A DNA stretch of 64,000 nt from Desulfurococcus amylolyticus Z-533 (lineage in GTDB: Archaea > Thermoproteota > Thermoprotei_A > Sulfolobales > Desulfurococcaceae), in NCBI RefSeq assembly GCF_000513855.1, contig NZ_KI911318.1, positions 140,086 to 204,085 on the forward strand. The letters are read 5' to 3'. The position numbers and the translations under genes were made by a program. The stretch's first letter is position 1; every line of letters begins with the position of its first letter. The notes under the pieces are model-generated. The model was not told where the DNA came from and ran no database searches. It saw only the letters and a program-made list of their open reading frames with translations. This document shows, one piece after another, positions 51,715 through 59,516 of the stretch.

Positions 51715-52543
51715 TTGGTTGGGGAAGCCATGGTAGACTAGGTATGGGCGGTAGCCTCCTCTTATGCCGGCTTCTCCTATGTAGCGTTAGAACTTTTTCA
51801 AACACGTTAAGGGGTAGGCCGGTCGCATCAACGGCTTCTTCCGTGCTTAACCCCTTATCGATCAACGAGTAGAATACTAGGTCTACCATGTTATATGATA
51901 AACCCAGTTCCTCTTCAGCCAGATGATCCCTCCATAGTCTCGGTGAGCTCGGCTTACTGGTTATTCTTACAGGTAGCCCAAGATATCTACTCATCTCCCT
52001 GACCTGTGTCTTGTATAGGCATGCAATGGGCAATACGTCCACGCCTCCATCACCGTATTTTGTGAAGTACCCTAGGAGAATCTCGCTTCTATCCCCTGTG
52101 CCGATCACCACACCATTCAACTTGTTTGCTAAATAGTATAAAATATTCATCCTAATCCTGGCTCTCAGATTCCCGGTGCTTAATTTTTCGTTTACATCGA
52201 AGCCTGGTATAACTCTATAAGAGTTGACCACGTCATCGATTGGTATGATCATGTATTCCACGCCGAGATCTCTTGATAATTCCACTGCATCATCTACGTC
52301 TTCGGTAGGTGTCACCCTTGTATCAGGCATTATGACTCCGATAACCCGGTCCGATCCAACCGCGTCAACAAGTAGCCTCAGTGTTACAGACGAGTCAAGT
52401 CCACCGCTTAAACCAATAATGGCTTTCTTTGCTCCAGAATCATTGAAATATTTCTCAATAAAATCTGCTATCGATCTAGCTACGACATCAAATGGTATCG
52501 CTAATAAATCCTCAATGGAGATGCGCTTCAAATCCGGCACCAT
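51701..52543 (-). CDS. nadE: NAD+ synthase (ammonia-dependent)
   Basis: N-type ATP pyrophosphatase that amidates nicotinate adenine dinucleotide. SGGLDSSVTLRLL is the PP-loop (residues 46-58), DTRVTPTEDVDDA the adenine region, and GTGDRSEILLGYFTKYGDGG the signature. LPIACLYKTQVREMSRYLGL and PSPRLWRD follow. There is no glutaminase domain, so ammonia is the nitrogen source. 280 aa. Confidence 0.96.
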   Translation of the reverse strand: MVPDLKRISIEDLLAIPFDVVARSIADFIEKYFNDSGAKKAIIGLSGGLDSSVTLRLLVDAVGSDRVIGVIMPDTRVTPTEDVDDAVELSRDLGVEYMIIPIDDVVNSYRVIPGFDVNEKLSTGNLRARIRMNILYYLANKLNGVVIGTGDRSEILLGYFTKYGDGGVDVLPIACLYKTQVREMSRYLGLPVRITSKPSSPRLWRDHLAEEELGLSYNMVDLVFYSLIDKGLSTEEAVDATGLPLNVFEKVLTLHRRSRHKRRLPPIPSLPWLPQPIREI

Positions 52544-53173
52544 TTAAATAATCTGTCTCGTCGAAGCTTAAAAGGACTTGCTTGTAAACAGTGTATTTGA
52601 GGATTGATTTTCATAAATATACCTGATCAATTAGTATCGTGGTGGATACCCATCTTGACACATGGTTTAAACACTGTTGACTCAAACCAGTATTCCCTTA
52701 TGGCTGGAAAAACATCATAGCATGTAGCATTCAAAGACGGGTACCCGGTACCGCGATTAATCCCACCCGGACTAGAGACTTGCGAACCCAGGAGTATGAG
52801 TTCAAAGCGGATTTAACCAATATTATAATTATCGAGTGATTCGCATTATTTCTTAGGGGCTTCTCCTGGATTATCCGGTTGATTGATGAAGCATTAACCG
52901 TTTCTTCCTAGGTGTTTACTCCAATCACTTTATATAATTTCATGGTTGCGCCTAGGGGGTTCTGCATCGCCTAGAGGGATCCCTAGCTCACCCCATGGGT
53001 TCATGGAGCCCTGTTGAGTCCAACGCCGCGGGGTTTTCGTGTGTGGATAGATACCCCACTGTACTATGGTTCATCGCCAATGGAAAATTCAAAAGCATTT
53101 AAGTCCATGGGTTAAATGTGCAATACCCTGTTATTCGGTTTAGTTATTTTGTCTCAAGCGCATAGATAGTGGA
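52544..53173. other. Gene-free interval with dispersed element copy C at the island's left edge
   Basis: No supportable gene. Dispersed element C lies at 52907-52959, with homology to copy B continuing to about 53010. The base composition is host-like up to about 53215, where very GC-rich DNA begins. Confidence 0.5.
52907..52959 (+). repeat. Dispersed intergenic element, copy C (extended homology to about 53010)
   Basis: It reads CCTAGGTGTTTACTCCAATC, then CTTTATATAATTTCATGG, then TTGCGCCTAGG. Relative to copy B the ends change but remain complementary (CCTAGGTG with CGCCTAGG). Downstream, CCTAGAGGGATCCC and CACCCCATGGGTTCATGGA match copy B; CCATG-GGTT-CATGG forms a small hairpin. Confidence 0.8.
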
Positions 53174-54661
53174 TTATAAGATATTGCTTATAGGAGATAG
53201 GGGCATTATTTTATTCTGGAGGAGGGGTGGGGGGTTGTAGTCGACGAGCCTCTCTAAGGTCGCGTTGAAGGACTCGGGGACGGGGGCGGCGACGTAGGGG
53301 GGCGGGGCCACGGTGAGGGTGTCGAGCGCGAGGGTCACGGCTACGCTGGCTACGGACACCGGGTCTGTGAGCGGTGGGAACAAGTAGGTGCCCGCCGCTA
53401 GGACTACAAGGTAGTCGCTCGTGGTGAAGACACCCGCCGCGTTAGCCGCGTAGAAGGGCCCGTCCGAGAGCGCGGATACCACGGTCGCGTTGGTGAAGGA
53501 GTAAATCCTGGTGGAGTTGAAGCCCCCAATAACCCCTGTCTTGACCACGTAGGCGATGAAGCTGGCGTTCGAGGTGAAGGTGGAGTAGGGGGCTAGTATT
53601 AGGGGGACGAGGGTGGAGGGGCCGAGGTAGTCGTCTAGCACAGCGTCGCAGACGTTAGTGCCGGGGACGTAGAAGGGGACGGTCACAGTGGGTTTCGGAG
53701 GGAAGACTATACCGGGTAAGCGGACCTCGACAGAGGCGGTCCCGTTGAGTAGCAGTGCGTAGGGGCCGGCAGGCTTGAACCTGAGGGCCACGTAGAAGGA
53801 CGCCAGGGGTATTGTTGTGCCCGACTCCAGGCTGGGGTACCAGTAGTACACGTAGCCCTTGCTGAGGCCGTAGACCTCTATGTAGAGGTCGACGGGGTAG
53901 CCCCCCAGGTCCAGCCTCTTGTAGTAGAAGACCTTGTCGAAGAAGCCGGCCTCCTGGAGGGAGCAGGGGATGACTACCCAGCCGCCGGTGTCGAAGTACA
54001 CTGCGGGGCAGGCGTAGGGCCGGCTAGGCTGGCCTCTTATAGTCAGTTCCAAGGTCAGCTCCGTGCCGAGCTTAACTCTCGTGTAGTTGAGGGGGCTGGA
54101 GCCCGAGAGTACCAGCAGGGGCGAGTTGCTCAGGGGGTCGTAGACTTCTCTGAGGCCCGCGGTGGCCCTCACCAGGGGGGCCGCGCCCCTCAGGGAGTCC
54201 ACGACGTCCCGGTCTATGAACGCCTTCCCCGCCAGGGCAGGGTCGAGGGAGGCGAGTAGGGGGTCTCTACCGGGCGTGTAGGCGTAGGTGACGCCGTTCC
54301 CCGTCACCAGGACGGGCCTGAAAACCTCCCCGCTGTAGCCGCGTACAAGGGGTAGCAGCGTCGAGTTGAGGACCGGCAGGTCCAGCTCCCTCACGTCCAC
54401 GGTCCCGTTCGGGTACTCCAGTAAGAGGTACTTGAGGGTGAAGGGCCTGAGGGGCGTGACGTTCAGGTAGAGGGTGTCCCCGGACAGGGCGAGCGTCATA
54501 AGGGGCGGGCTCGAGGCCTCCCCCAGCGCGTCCCCCGTTCTGCTGGCGGCGTAGTCGAAGGCGTTCGAGAACTCCCACAGCTTACCGGCCACCGCCAGGC
54601 CCACGACCACCATCGCTATGAGGGCGAGGTAGAGGCCCACCACAGCGCTGACCGCTCTCAA
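53174..54661 (-). CDS. Secreted/pilin-like protein of the GC-rich island
   Basis: This 495-aa protein has an N-terminal hydrophobic helix (AVSAVVGLYLALIAMVVVGL) directly after MR, as in archaeal class III (type IV pilin-like) signal peptides. A long beta-rich, Thr/Ser/Pro-rich exterior part follows. Only two or three cysteines occur. Coding DNA is about two-thirds G+C, unlike the host. The last dozen codons (KIMPLSPISNIL) come from AT-rich host-like DNA, so the gene was probably cut at the island edge. It overlaps the next pilin-like gene by 4 bp. Confidence 0.6.
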   Translation of the reverse strand: MRAVSAVVGLYLALIAMVVVGLAVAGKLWEFSNAFDYAASRTGDALGEASSPPLMTLALSGDTLYLNVTPLRPFTLKYLLLEYPNGTVDVRELDLPVLNSTLLPLVRGYSGEVFRPVLVTGNGVTYAYTPGRDPLLASLDPALAGKAFIDRDVVDSLRGAAPLVRATAGLREVYDPLSNSPLLVLSGSSPLNYTRVKLGTELTLELTIRGQPSRPYACPAVYFDTGGWVVIPCSLQEAGFFDKVFYYKRLDLGGYPVDLYIEVYGLSKGYVYYWYPSLESGTTIPLASFYVALRFKPAGPYALLLNGTASVEVRLPGIVFPPKPTVTVPFYVPGTNVCDAVLDDYLGPSTLVPLILAPYSTFTSNASFIAYVVKTGVIGGFNSTRIYSFTNATVVSALSDGPFYAANAAGVFTTSDYLVVLAAGTYLFPPLTDPVSVASVAVTLALDTLTVAPPPYVAAPVPESFNATLERLVDYNPPPLLQNKIMPLSPISNIL

Positions 54662-54987
54662 GGCGACGCCACCAGGGCCCCCCTACTCGTCTCGAGCACG
54701 AGCCTCCCGTCGCTACTGGGGGCCCTCACGAGCGCCCCGTCCACCAGCCTGTCCACGAGCGTCCACGACCCGTTGACGTAGGCCTCAACCCCGCTCTTCA
54801 GCGCGACTGGGCATCCCTGGTAGTAGGCGTACACGTAGCCGCCGCTGTAGGCCACGTAGGCGAGCCTCCCGCACTGGTACTCCACCCCGCTGAGAGCCCC
54901 CTCGGCGTTGATGACCGAGGCCAGCACGAGCCCGAAGCCCGCGAGCGTAGCGAGGAGGGCTAGAGAGGCGGCGACGAACTCCTCCAC
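54658..54987 (-). CDS. Small pilin-like/exported protein of the island
   Basis: This 109-aa product starts MEEFVAASLALLATLAGFGL, a single N-terminal span, followed by a small exterior beta domain with a cysteine pair (YQCGRLAYVA, YQGCPVAL). It overlaps the longer pilin-like gene by 4 bp and has the same GC-rich codons, so the two form one operon, possibly subunits of a surface filament. Confidence 0.55.
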   Translation of the reverse strand: MEEFVAASLALLATLAGFGLVLASVINAEGALSGVEYQCGRLAYVAYSGGYVYAYYQGCPVALKSGVEAYVNGSWTLVDRLVDGALVRAPSSDGRLVLETSRGALVASP

Positions 54988-55064
54988 TAGACCACCCTAC
55001 CCTAGGGCCGGCTGTTGAGGGGGCCGGTGGGGCGAAAGTAAGGGAGCCCCCGCTTCCAGTGAAA

Positions 55065-55073
55065 GCTTTTTAT
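55065..55073 (+). promoter_or_regulatory. TATA box for plus-strand island genes
   Basis: CTTTTTATC stands out in GC-rich surroundings. A start near 55095 would precede the GGTG ribosome-binding site of ATG 55113. Confidence 0.45.
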
Positions 55074-55112
55074 CTCGCCGCCTCCATCAAGGTATCTTGC
55101 CTGGTGTCCCTC

Positions 55113-55547
55113 ATGACACTCGTGGCGGAGGGCCTTCTGAAGAGGGCGGTCGAGGGCCTCAGTAGGGAGGTCGAGTATAGGGCTAGAGAGGTGGTGGCGA
55201 GGGTGCTGCTGCCGGAGAGAGTGGACGGCTCCGTGGTCGAGAAGTACTTCAGGAAGGCCCTCCGCCACGGCGCCTGGAGGAGGCTGCCGGCGGCTAGCCG
55301 GGGCCTCCTACTAGCCCTGAGGAGGTGGGGGGTGGTCAAGTCCCCCACGCTCAGGGCGGTCCTGAGGGAGGTCTTCCTCGAGATAGAGCTCTACACGCTC
55401 AGGGGTAGGGCCCTCTTCTACGGGGCCATAGTCGCCCTGGCCGAGGGCTGGGGCAGGCTGGGGGAGCTGGTGTCCAAGGCCTCGAGGCTGCTCACCCTGG
55501 GCATATTCTACCTCAACCTACCCACCGTCTACAGGTTCTACGGGTAG
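55113..55547 (+). CDS. Hypothetical helical protein of the island
   Basis: This 144-aa, arginine- and leucine-rich protein begins MTLVAEGLLKRAVEGLSREV. ATG 55113 is chosen from a GGTG six bases upstream and the TATA box; the frame opens at 55059. It is helical throughout, with a possible membrane-associated segment (ALFYGAIVALAEGWGRLGEL). Not recognised. It is followed after 4 bp by the NifX-like gene. Confidence 0.5.
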   Translation: MTLVAEGLLKRAVEGLSREVEYRAREVVARVLLPERVDGSVVEKYFRKALRHGAWRRLPAASRGLLLALRRWGVVKSPTLRAVLREVFLEIELYTLRGRALFYGAIVALAEGWGRLGELVSKASRLLTLGIFYLNLPTVYRFYG

Positions 55548-55551
55548 GGGT

Positions 55552-55962
55552 ATGAGGTTCGCCTCGCCTGTAGTCAAGACAGGCAGGGGGCTGCTCCTGT
55601 CCCCGCACTTCGGGAGAGCGAGGCACTTCGCGGTGGTGGAGGTCGGCGAGGGGGGCTACAGGGTGGTCGAGGTCTTCGAGAACCCTGGGCTGGGGAGGGA
55701 GGGGTACGGGAGGGCTAGGGCCATAGTCGAGGAGCTGGCGAGGAGGGGCGTCGACGCGGTCGTAGTCAGCGAGGTGGGCCCCGGCGCATTCAGCCTCCTG
55801 AGGGAGAGGGGCTTCAGGGTGCTAGCCCCGAGGCGGGCAACCGGCAGGCTGCCGTCGATCGAGGAGGTGGCAGAGGCAGTGAGGCGCGGGGAGGTGGTGG
55901 AGCTGGAGGCCCCCAACGAGGAGCACGGGGAGGACGCTGAGGGAGGCGGGGGCGAGGGGTAG
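55552..55962 (+). CDS. NifX/dinitrogenase Fe-Mo cofactor biosynthesis-domain protein
   Basis: This 136-aa protein has the NifX/NifB-C domain: MRFASPVVKTGRGLLLSPHF with the conserved HFGRARHF, then VVVSEVGPGAFSLLRERGF and an acidic tail. No nitrogenase genes are present. Stand-alone members are thought to bind iron-sulfur or Fe-Mo type clusters. GC-rich codons as in its island neighbours. Confidence 0.8.
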   Translation: MRFASPVVKTGRGLLLSPHFGRARHFAVVEVGEGGYRVVEVFENPGLGREGYGRARAIVEELARRGVDAVVVSEVGPGAFSLLRERGFRVLAPRRATGRLPSIEEVAEAVRRGEVVELEAPNEEHGEDAEGGGGEG

Positions 55963-55975
55963 CCCGCGGGAGTCC

Positions 55976-57082
55976 ATGGGGCTGGTGGACGCCCTCGGCG
56001 CGGCGGGCCTGACCCTCTCCCTGGCTCACTTCGCCTTCCCTCTGGCCTACTACGCCTACCTGAAGGCGAGGTGGCTCGGCCGCCCCTGGGACCTGAGGCT
56101 CGACCCGGGCTACAGGCCCCGGGTGACGGTCATCGTCCCGACGTACATGGAGAGGGAGCTGATAGAGGGCAAGCTGGAGAACGTCTACGAGCAGGACTAC
56201 CCGAGGGAGCTGCTGGAGGTGTTGGTGGTCGACGGCGCTAGCGGCGACGGGACTGCGGAGGCAGCTAGGGAGTGGGCTGGGAGGCACGGGGACCTGAGGG
56301 TGGAGGTGGTAGTCGAGCCCGCCAGGAGGGGGAAGGCCCCCGCCCTCAACGAGGCTCTGAGGCGGGCGAGGGGCGAGGTCGTGGTGGTGACGGACGCGGA
56401 CTCCCTCTGGCCGAGGAGCGCTCTGAGCGAGGCCGTGAAGTGGCTATCGGACGAGAGGGTGGCCGTGGTTTCCTGCCTCAAGGTGCCGGGGGTGGAGGAG
56501 GCCTACAGGGGCTTCTACAACACCGTCAGGCTCGCGGAGAGCAAGGCCTGGTCAACCCCCGTCTTCCACGGGGAGCTGGCGGCGTTCAAGAGGGGGTTCC
56601 TCGAGGAGATCGGCGGGTTCTCCACGGATGTCGGCACGGACGACAGCTACACGGCGGTAGCGGCCGCCCTCATGGGGCTGAGGGCTATAACCCCCGAGGG
56701 CCTCGCCTGCGTGGAGTACGTCCCGAGGAGGGGCTACGCGGCCTGGAGGACCAGGAGGGCCCAGCACCTGGTGCAGAGCTTCGCCAAGGCGTTGAGGCGG
56801 CTGAGGGGCTCGAGGGCCCCGCGACGCTTCAAGGCGGTGCTCCTAGCGGAGGCCTACCTCCACCTGGTGAACCCCTGGCTGCTACTCCTGGCAGCGGCGC
56901 TGCTCGCGGCCTCGGCGGCCGCGGGCATGGTGCTCCCCGCGGCCGCGCTGGCGCTGGGGGCACTGCTACTCCTCTACAAGCCCTACAGGGCGTGGGTTGC
57001 GACACAAGCCTTCCTAGTAGTAGCGATGGTAAGGAACCTCTGGACCAAGGAGCTAGTGTGGAGGAAGCAGAGGAAGTCGTGA
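55976..57082 (+). CDS. Family 2 glycosyltransferase with membrane segments
   Basis: Processive-type GT2 of 368 aa. VTVIVPTYMERELIEGKLEN and VLVVDGASGDGTAEAA form the nucleotide-sugar site, VVVVTDADSLWPRSAL holds the DxD, and GTDDSYTAVAAALMGL with YVPRRGYAAWRTRRAQHLVQ supply the later ED and RRAQ-like acceptor motifs. Two hydrophobic regions near the C-terminus and one at the N-terminus anchor it. Likely makes an exopolysaccharide or glycolipid. Very GC-rich. Confidence 0.88.
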   Translation: MGLVDALGAAGLTLSLAHFAFPLAYYAYLKARWLGRPWDLRLDPGYRPRVTVIVPTYMERELIEGKLENVYEQDYPRELLEVLVVDGASGDGTAEAAREWAGRHGDLRVEVVVEPARRGKAPALNEALRRARGEVVVVTDADSLWPRSALSEAVKWLSDERVAVVSCLKVPGVEEAYRGFYNTVRLAESKAWSTPVFHGELAAFKRGFLEEIGGFSTDVGTDDSYTAVAAALMGLRAITPEGLACVEYVPRRGYAAWRTRRAQHLVQSFAKALRRLRGSRAPRRFKAVLLAEAYLHLVNPWLLLLAAALLAASAAAGMVLPAAALALGALLLLYKPYRAWVATQAFLVVAMVRNLWTKELVWRKQRKS

Positions 57083-57480
57083 AGCACCTAACGCGGCTAG
57101 CTATACTACCACGGAGCTGCCACTCTCTAGCGATCCAACATACACCGACGTCAAGGAGCGTAGACGGTATCCAGGACTACGTGCCACGCGAAACCCCTCT
57201 AGAGACGACGGTGAGGCATCTAATCGGGGGCCCTAGGATTTTAGGGGGCATAGGCGCTGATATGGTTATCGCTGATGGGGCCATACCGCTAATCTCTAGG
57301 GCTGTTAAGATCTCTGTGAACCACGGTAACGCCGTCACGGAGTATAAGAGGAGTTTCCCCGGCTAGGCTCTACGGCAGGATTGTTTACGGTATGTATGAT
57401 ATCGTCGTGGGCGTGTCGAGTAAAGTGAGGATGGAGATGGAGAGCGTCGGTATCGTATGCCAGAGGGTAGCCCCCACGTG
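57058..57480 (+). pseudogene. GT4 glycosyltransferase, N-terminal/middle fragment (frameshifted)
   Basis: From GTG 57058 the frame reads through IGADMVIADGAIPLISRAVK and ISVNHGNAVTEYKR to a stop at 57364-57366. One base over, the expected continuation RLYGRIVYGMYDIVVGVSSK and VRMEMESVGI follows. After about 57450 similarity ceases. The matching C-terminal half starts at about 59006, beyond the ClC gene. The 5' part of the original gene may also be missing. Confidence 0.65.
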
Positions 57481-57690
57481 AAACTCTATAGATACTTAAT
57501 AAGACCGCTATTCGAGAAACCACTGCCAATCCTAGGGAAGTACTGGTGCGGGGTCTACATAGGCAAGGACTACCACGTTAAGCACGGCCCCTGCATACCA
57601 AGCTATGCCGGCGTCCATGGAGTTATCGTTGCAGATACTTTAATAGATCGGTCCCCCTACCTCCGATGGCCCGCCTGGCTACCTATCTAG
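57457..57690 (+). CDS. Short uncertain ORF before the ClC gene
   Basis: This 77-aa frame (MPEGSPHVKLYRYLIRPLFE start) overlaps the ClC start. Its composition is less GC-rich than the surrounding island. No family is recognised and no ribosome-binding site is clear. It may be a fragment carried with the ClC segment or may not be coding. Confidence 0.2.
   Translation: MPEGSPHVKLYRYLIRPLFEKPLPILGKYWCGVYIGKDYHVKHGPCIPSYAGVHGVIVADTLIDRSPYLRWPAWLPI
57635..57645 (+). promoter_or_regulatory. TATA box for ClC gene (leaderless mRNA predicted)
   Basis: TACTTTAATAG is centred about 26 bp before ATG 57666, so transcription would start at the initiation codon. Confidence 0.45.
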
Positions 57691-59021
57691 GCGGCGTGCG
57701 CTACCTCGTAAGGTGGCTGGTCCTAGGCCTGTTGGTCGGCGTTGCGACCGGCCTAGCCGACTTGGCCTTCTACTACGTGTTGAAGTTCTTCGAGGGGGTT
57801 TTCCTAGTGGGCCTCGTCGGCTTCTCGACACCTGACACCTGGCCTAGCGCGAGTAGGTATTACCTCCTGCCTGCCTCGGCCGCGCTGGGGGGCGCCCTGG
57901 CCTCCCTGGTCATGTACTCCCTAGCCCCCGAGACCGAGGGCTCCGGCACGGATTTCGTTATTAGAGCCTACCACGAGCTTCAGGGGAGGATCAGATGGAG
58001 AGTCGCGCCTGTCAAGATCGTGGCGACGGCGCTGACTCTAGGCTCGGGAGGTAGCGGGGGCGCCGAAGGGCCTGCCGCGCAGTACTCGGCTAGCCTCAGC
58101 TCCTTTATCTCCGACATACTCAAACTATCGCCGGAGGACCGGAAGGTCATGGTGGCCGCGGGCATGGGGGCCGGAATCGGGGCCATCTTCAAGACGCCTC
58201 TAGGGGGCGCGTTGCTGGCCGCGGAGGTCCTCCGGAGAGGGGGCTTCGAGGCGAGAGTGGTGTACCCAGCCCTAGTGGCGTCGGCCGCAAGCTACGCCGT
58301 CTTCGGGGGCTTCACCGGCTACACGCCCCTCCTGGGGCTCTACGCGGGGTCCCTTAGGCCTACCGATTTCGCAGTCTACGCGGCTCTGGGCCTCGTCGCC
58401 GGGCTTGCTGCGGTAGCGTACGTCGGGGCGCTCCGCCTGGCCCGCCGGGCGTTCGGCGCGGTGAGGGCGAGATACGTGAGGCCCGTAGCCGGTATGGCGG
58501 TCGCCGGCTCGATAGCGTTGCTGGCGCCTCAAGTCGCCGGGGAGGCATTAGCGTGGGTGCGCCTGGCGGGGGCGGGCGAATTCGACAAGCTCTATTCGCC
58601 GGGTCTGTCAACTGTAGCGCTCCTCGCTCTCCTCCCAGTACTCAAGATACTGGCGACGGCGGCTACCGTCGGGTCCGGCGGGAGCGGCGGCCTGTTCGCG
58701 CCGGCGATCTTCATCGGCGCGTTCATCGGCGTGGACATGTGGCTCCTAGTACACTACACGGCCCCATGTGCGTCGCTCCAGGTAACGCCCCTCGTGGTCG
58801 TAGGGGTCGCGGCTATGCTGGCGGCCGCGACGAAGACCCCTCTGTCGGCCGTGGCCATGGCCGTGGAGATGACCGGCGGCGTCCAGCTACTCCCAGCCGT
58901 CATGATAGCGGTCGCCGTTTCATACGCCGTTTCCTGGAACTACGCAATATTCGACGCGCCGGCGGATAGCTCTCCGCCACGTGAACCCCGGGCCGAGGAA
59001 AAGGTACCCACACGCTTATAA
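57666..59021 (+). CDS. ClC-family chloride channel/transporter
   Basis: This 451-aa polytopic protein has the ClC signatures. The second is GSGGSGGAEGPAAQYSASL, with the gating glutamate in AEGP. The GIGAIFKTPLGGALLAAEVL helix and the later GSGGSGGLFAPAIFIGAFIG and TPLSAVAMAVEMTGG segments are present. The N-terminal selectivity stretch reads TEGSGTDFV, so the usual GSGIP is altered. The GC-rich codon bias is shared with the island. The last codons (VPTRL) overlap the resuming GT4 fragment. Confidence 0.9.
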   Translation: MARLATYLGGVRYLVRWLVLGLLVGVATGLADLAFYYVLKFFEGVFLVGLVGFSTPDTWPSASRYYLLPASAALGGALASLVMYSLAPETEGSGTDFVIRAYHELQGRIRWRVAPVKIVATALTLGSGGSGGAEGPAAQYSASLSSFISDILKLSPEDRKVMVAAGMGAGIGAIFKTPLGGALLAAEVLRRGGFEARVVYPALVASAASYAVFGGFTGYTPLLGLYAGSLRPTDFAVYAALGLVAGLAAVAYVGALRLARRAFGAVRARYVRPVAGMAVAGSIALLAPQVAGEALAWVRLAGAGEFDKLYSPGLSTVALLALLPVLKILATAATVGSGGSGGLFAPAIFIGAFIGVDMWLLVHYTAPCASLQVTPLVVVGVAAMLAAATKTPLSAVAMAVEMTGGVQLLPAVMIAVAVSYAVSWNYAIFDAPADSSPPREPRAEEKVPTRL

Positions 59022-59515
59022 AAGCGCTTGCGATGGCGGAGAGGGTTCACGGAGGGGATACAACTCTCCTAGTAGCCGGTAGGGTGGGCCCTAGAAGCTA
59101 CAGGGAGTACGTTGAGGCGGTGGTTAAAAGCCTCGGGCTCGAGAGCAACGTGGGGTTCCTGGGCTACATAGAGCAGGATAAACTACCCCTACTCTACAAC
59201 GCGGCAGACCTAACAGTAGTACCCTCGTACTCGGAGGGAGGCCCTCTAATCACCCCAGAATCGCTGGCATGCGGAACGCCCGTGGTAGCAACAAACGTTG
59301 GTGGAAACCCCGAATATCTCTCATTAGCAGGTCTAAGAGAATATATAGTTAATGTAAATAACTACGATTTCTCTTATGATTTAGCTAGCACAATGTACTT
59401 AGCTCTTCACGATGCGAATAAGGGTCAATTTTCGGTTGAAAATATTCCATCGTGGGACTCCACTGTGAAGTCCTATCTTCGTGCATTTAACTACGTTCAC
59501 AGCGTAGGGAGCTAA
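59006..59515 (+). pseudogene. GT4 glycosyltransferase, C-terminal fragment
   Basis: The frame LIKALAMAERVHGGDTTLLV continues with the nucleotide-sugar-binding half of a GT4 enzyme: NVGFLGYIEQDKLPLLYNAA, then VPSYSEGGPLITPESLACGT carrying the EX7E motif, and PVVATNVGGNPEYL. A separate start at ATG 59033 could allow expression, but the donor-half alone would not be a full enzyme. The composition changes from GC-rich to AT-rich inside this fragment near 59290. Confidence 0.75.
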
Positions 59516-59516
59516 G

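Noticed and set aside
55814..56287. Long minus-strand ORFs in the GC-rich island (also near 54267-54578, 55002-55268 and 58272-58611)
   Set aside because: Low-complexity Pro/Arg/Ala products opposite well-supported genes; in GC-rich DNA stop codons are rare on all strands.
56272..57366. A 364-aa plus-strand ORF overlapping the GT2 gene
   Set aside because: Its first two thirds are a glycine/arginine-rich out-of-frame shadow of the GT2 gene in GC-rich DNA; only the part after about 57058 is real and is listed as a GT4 fragment.
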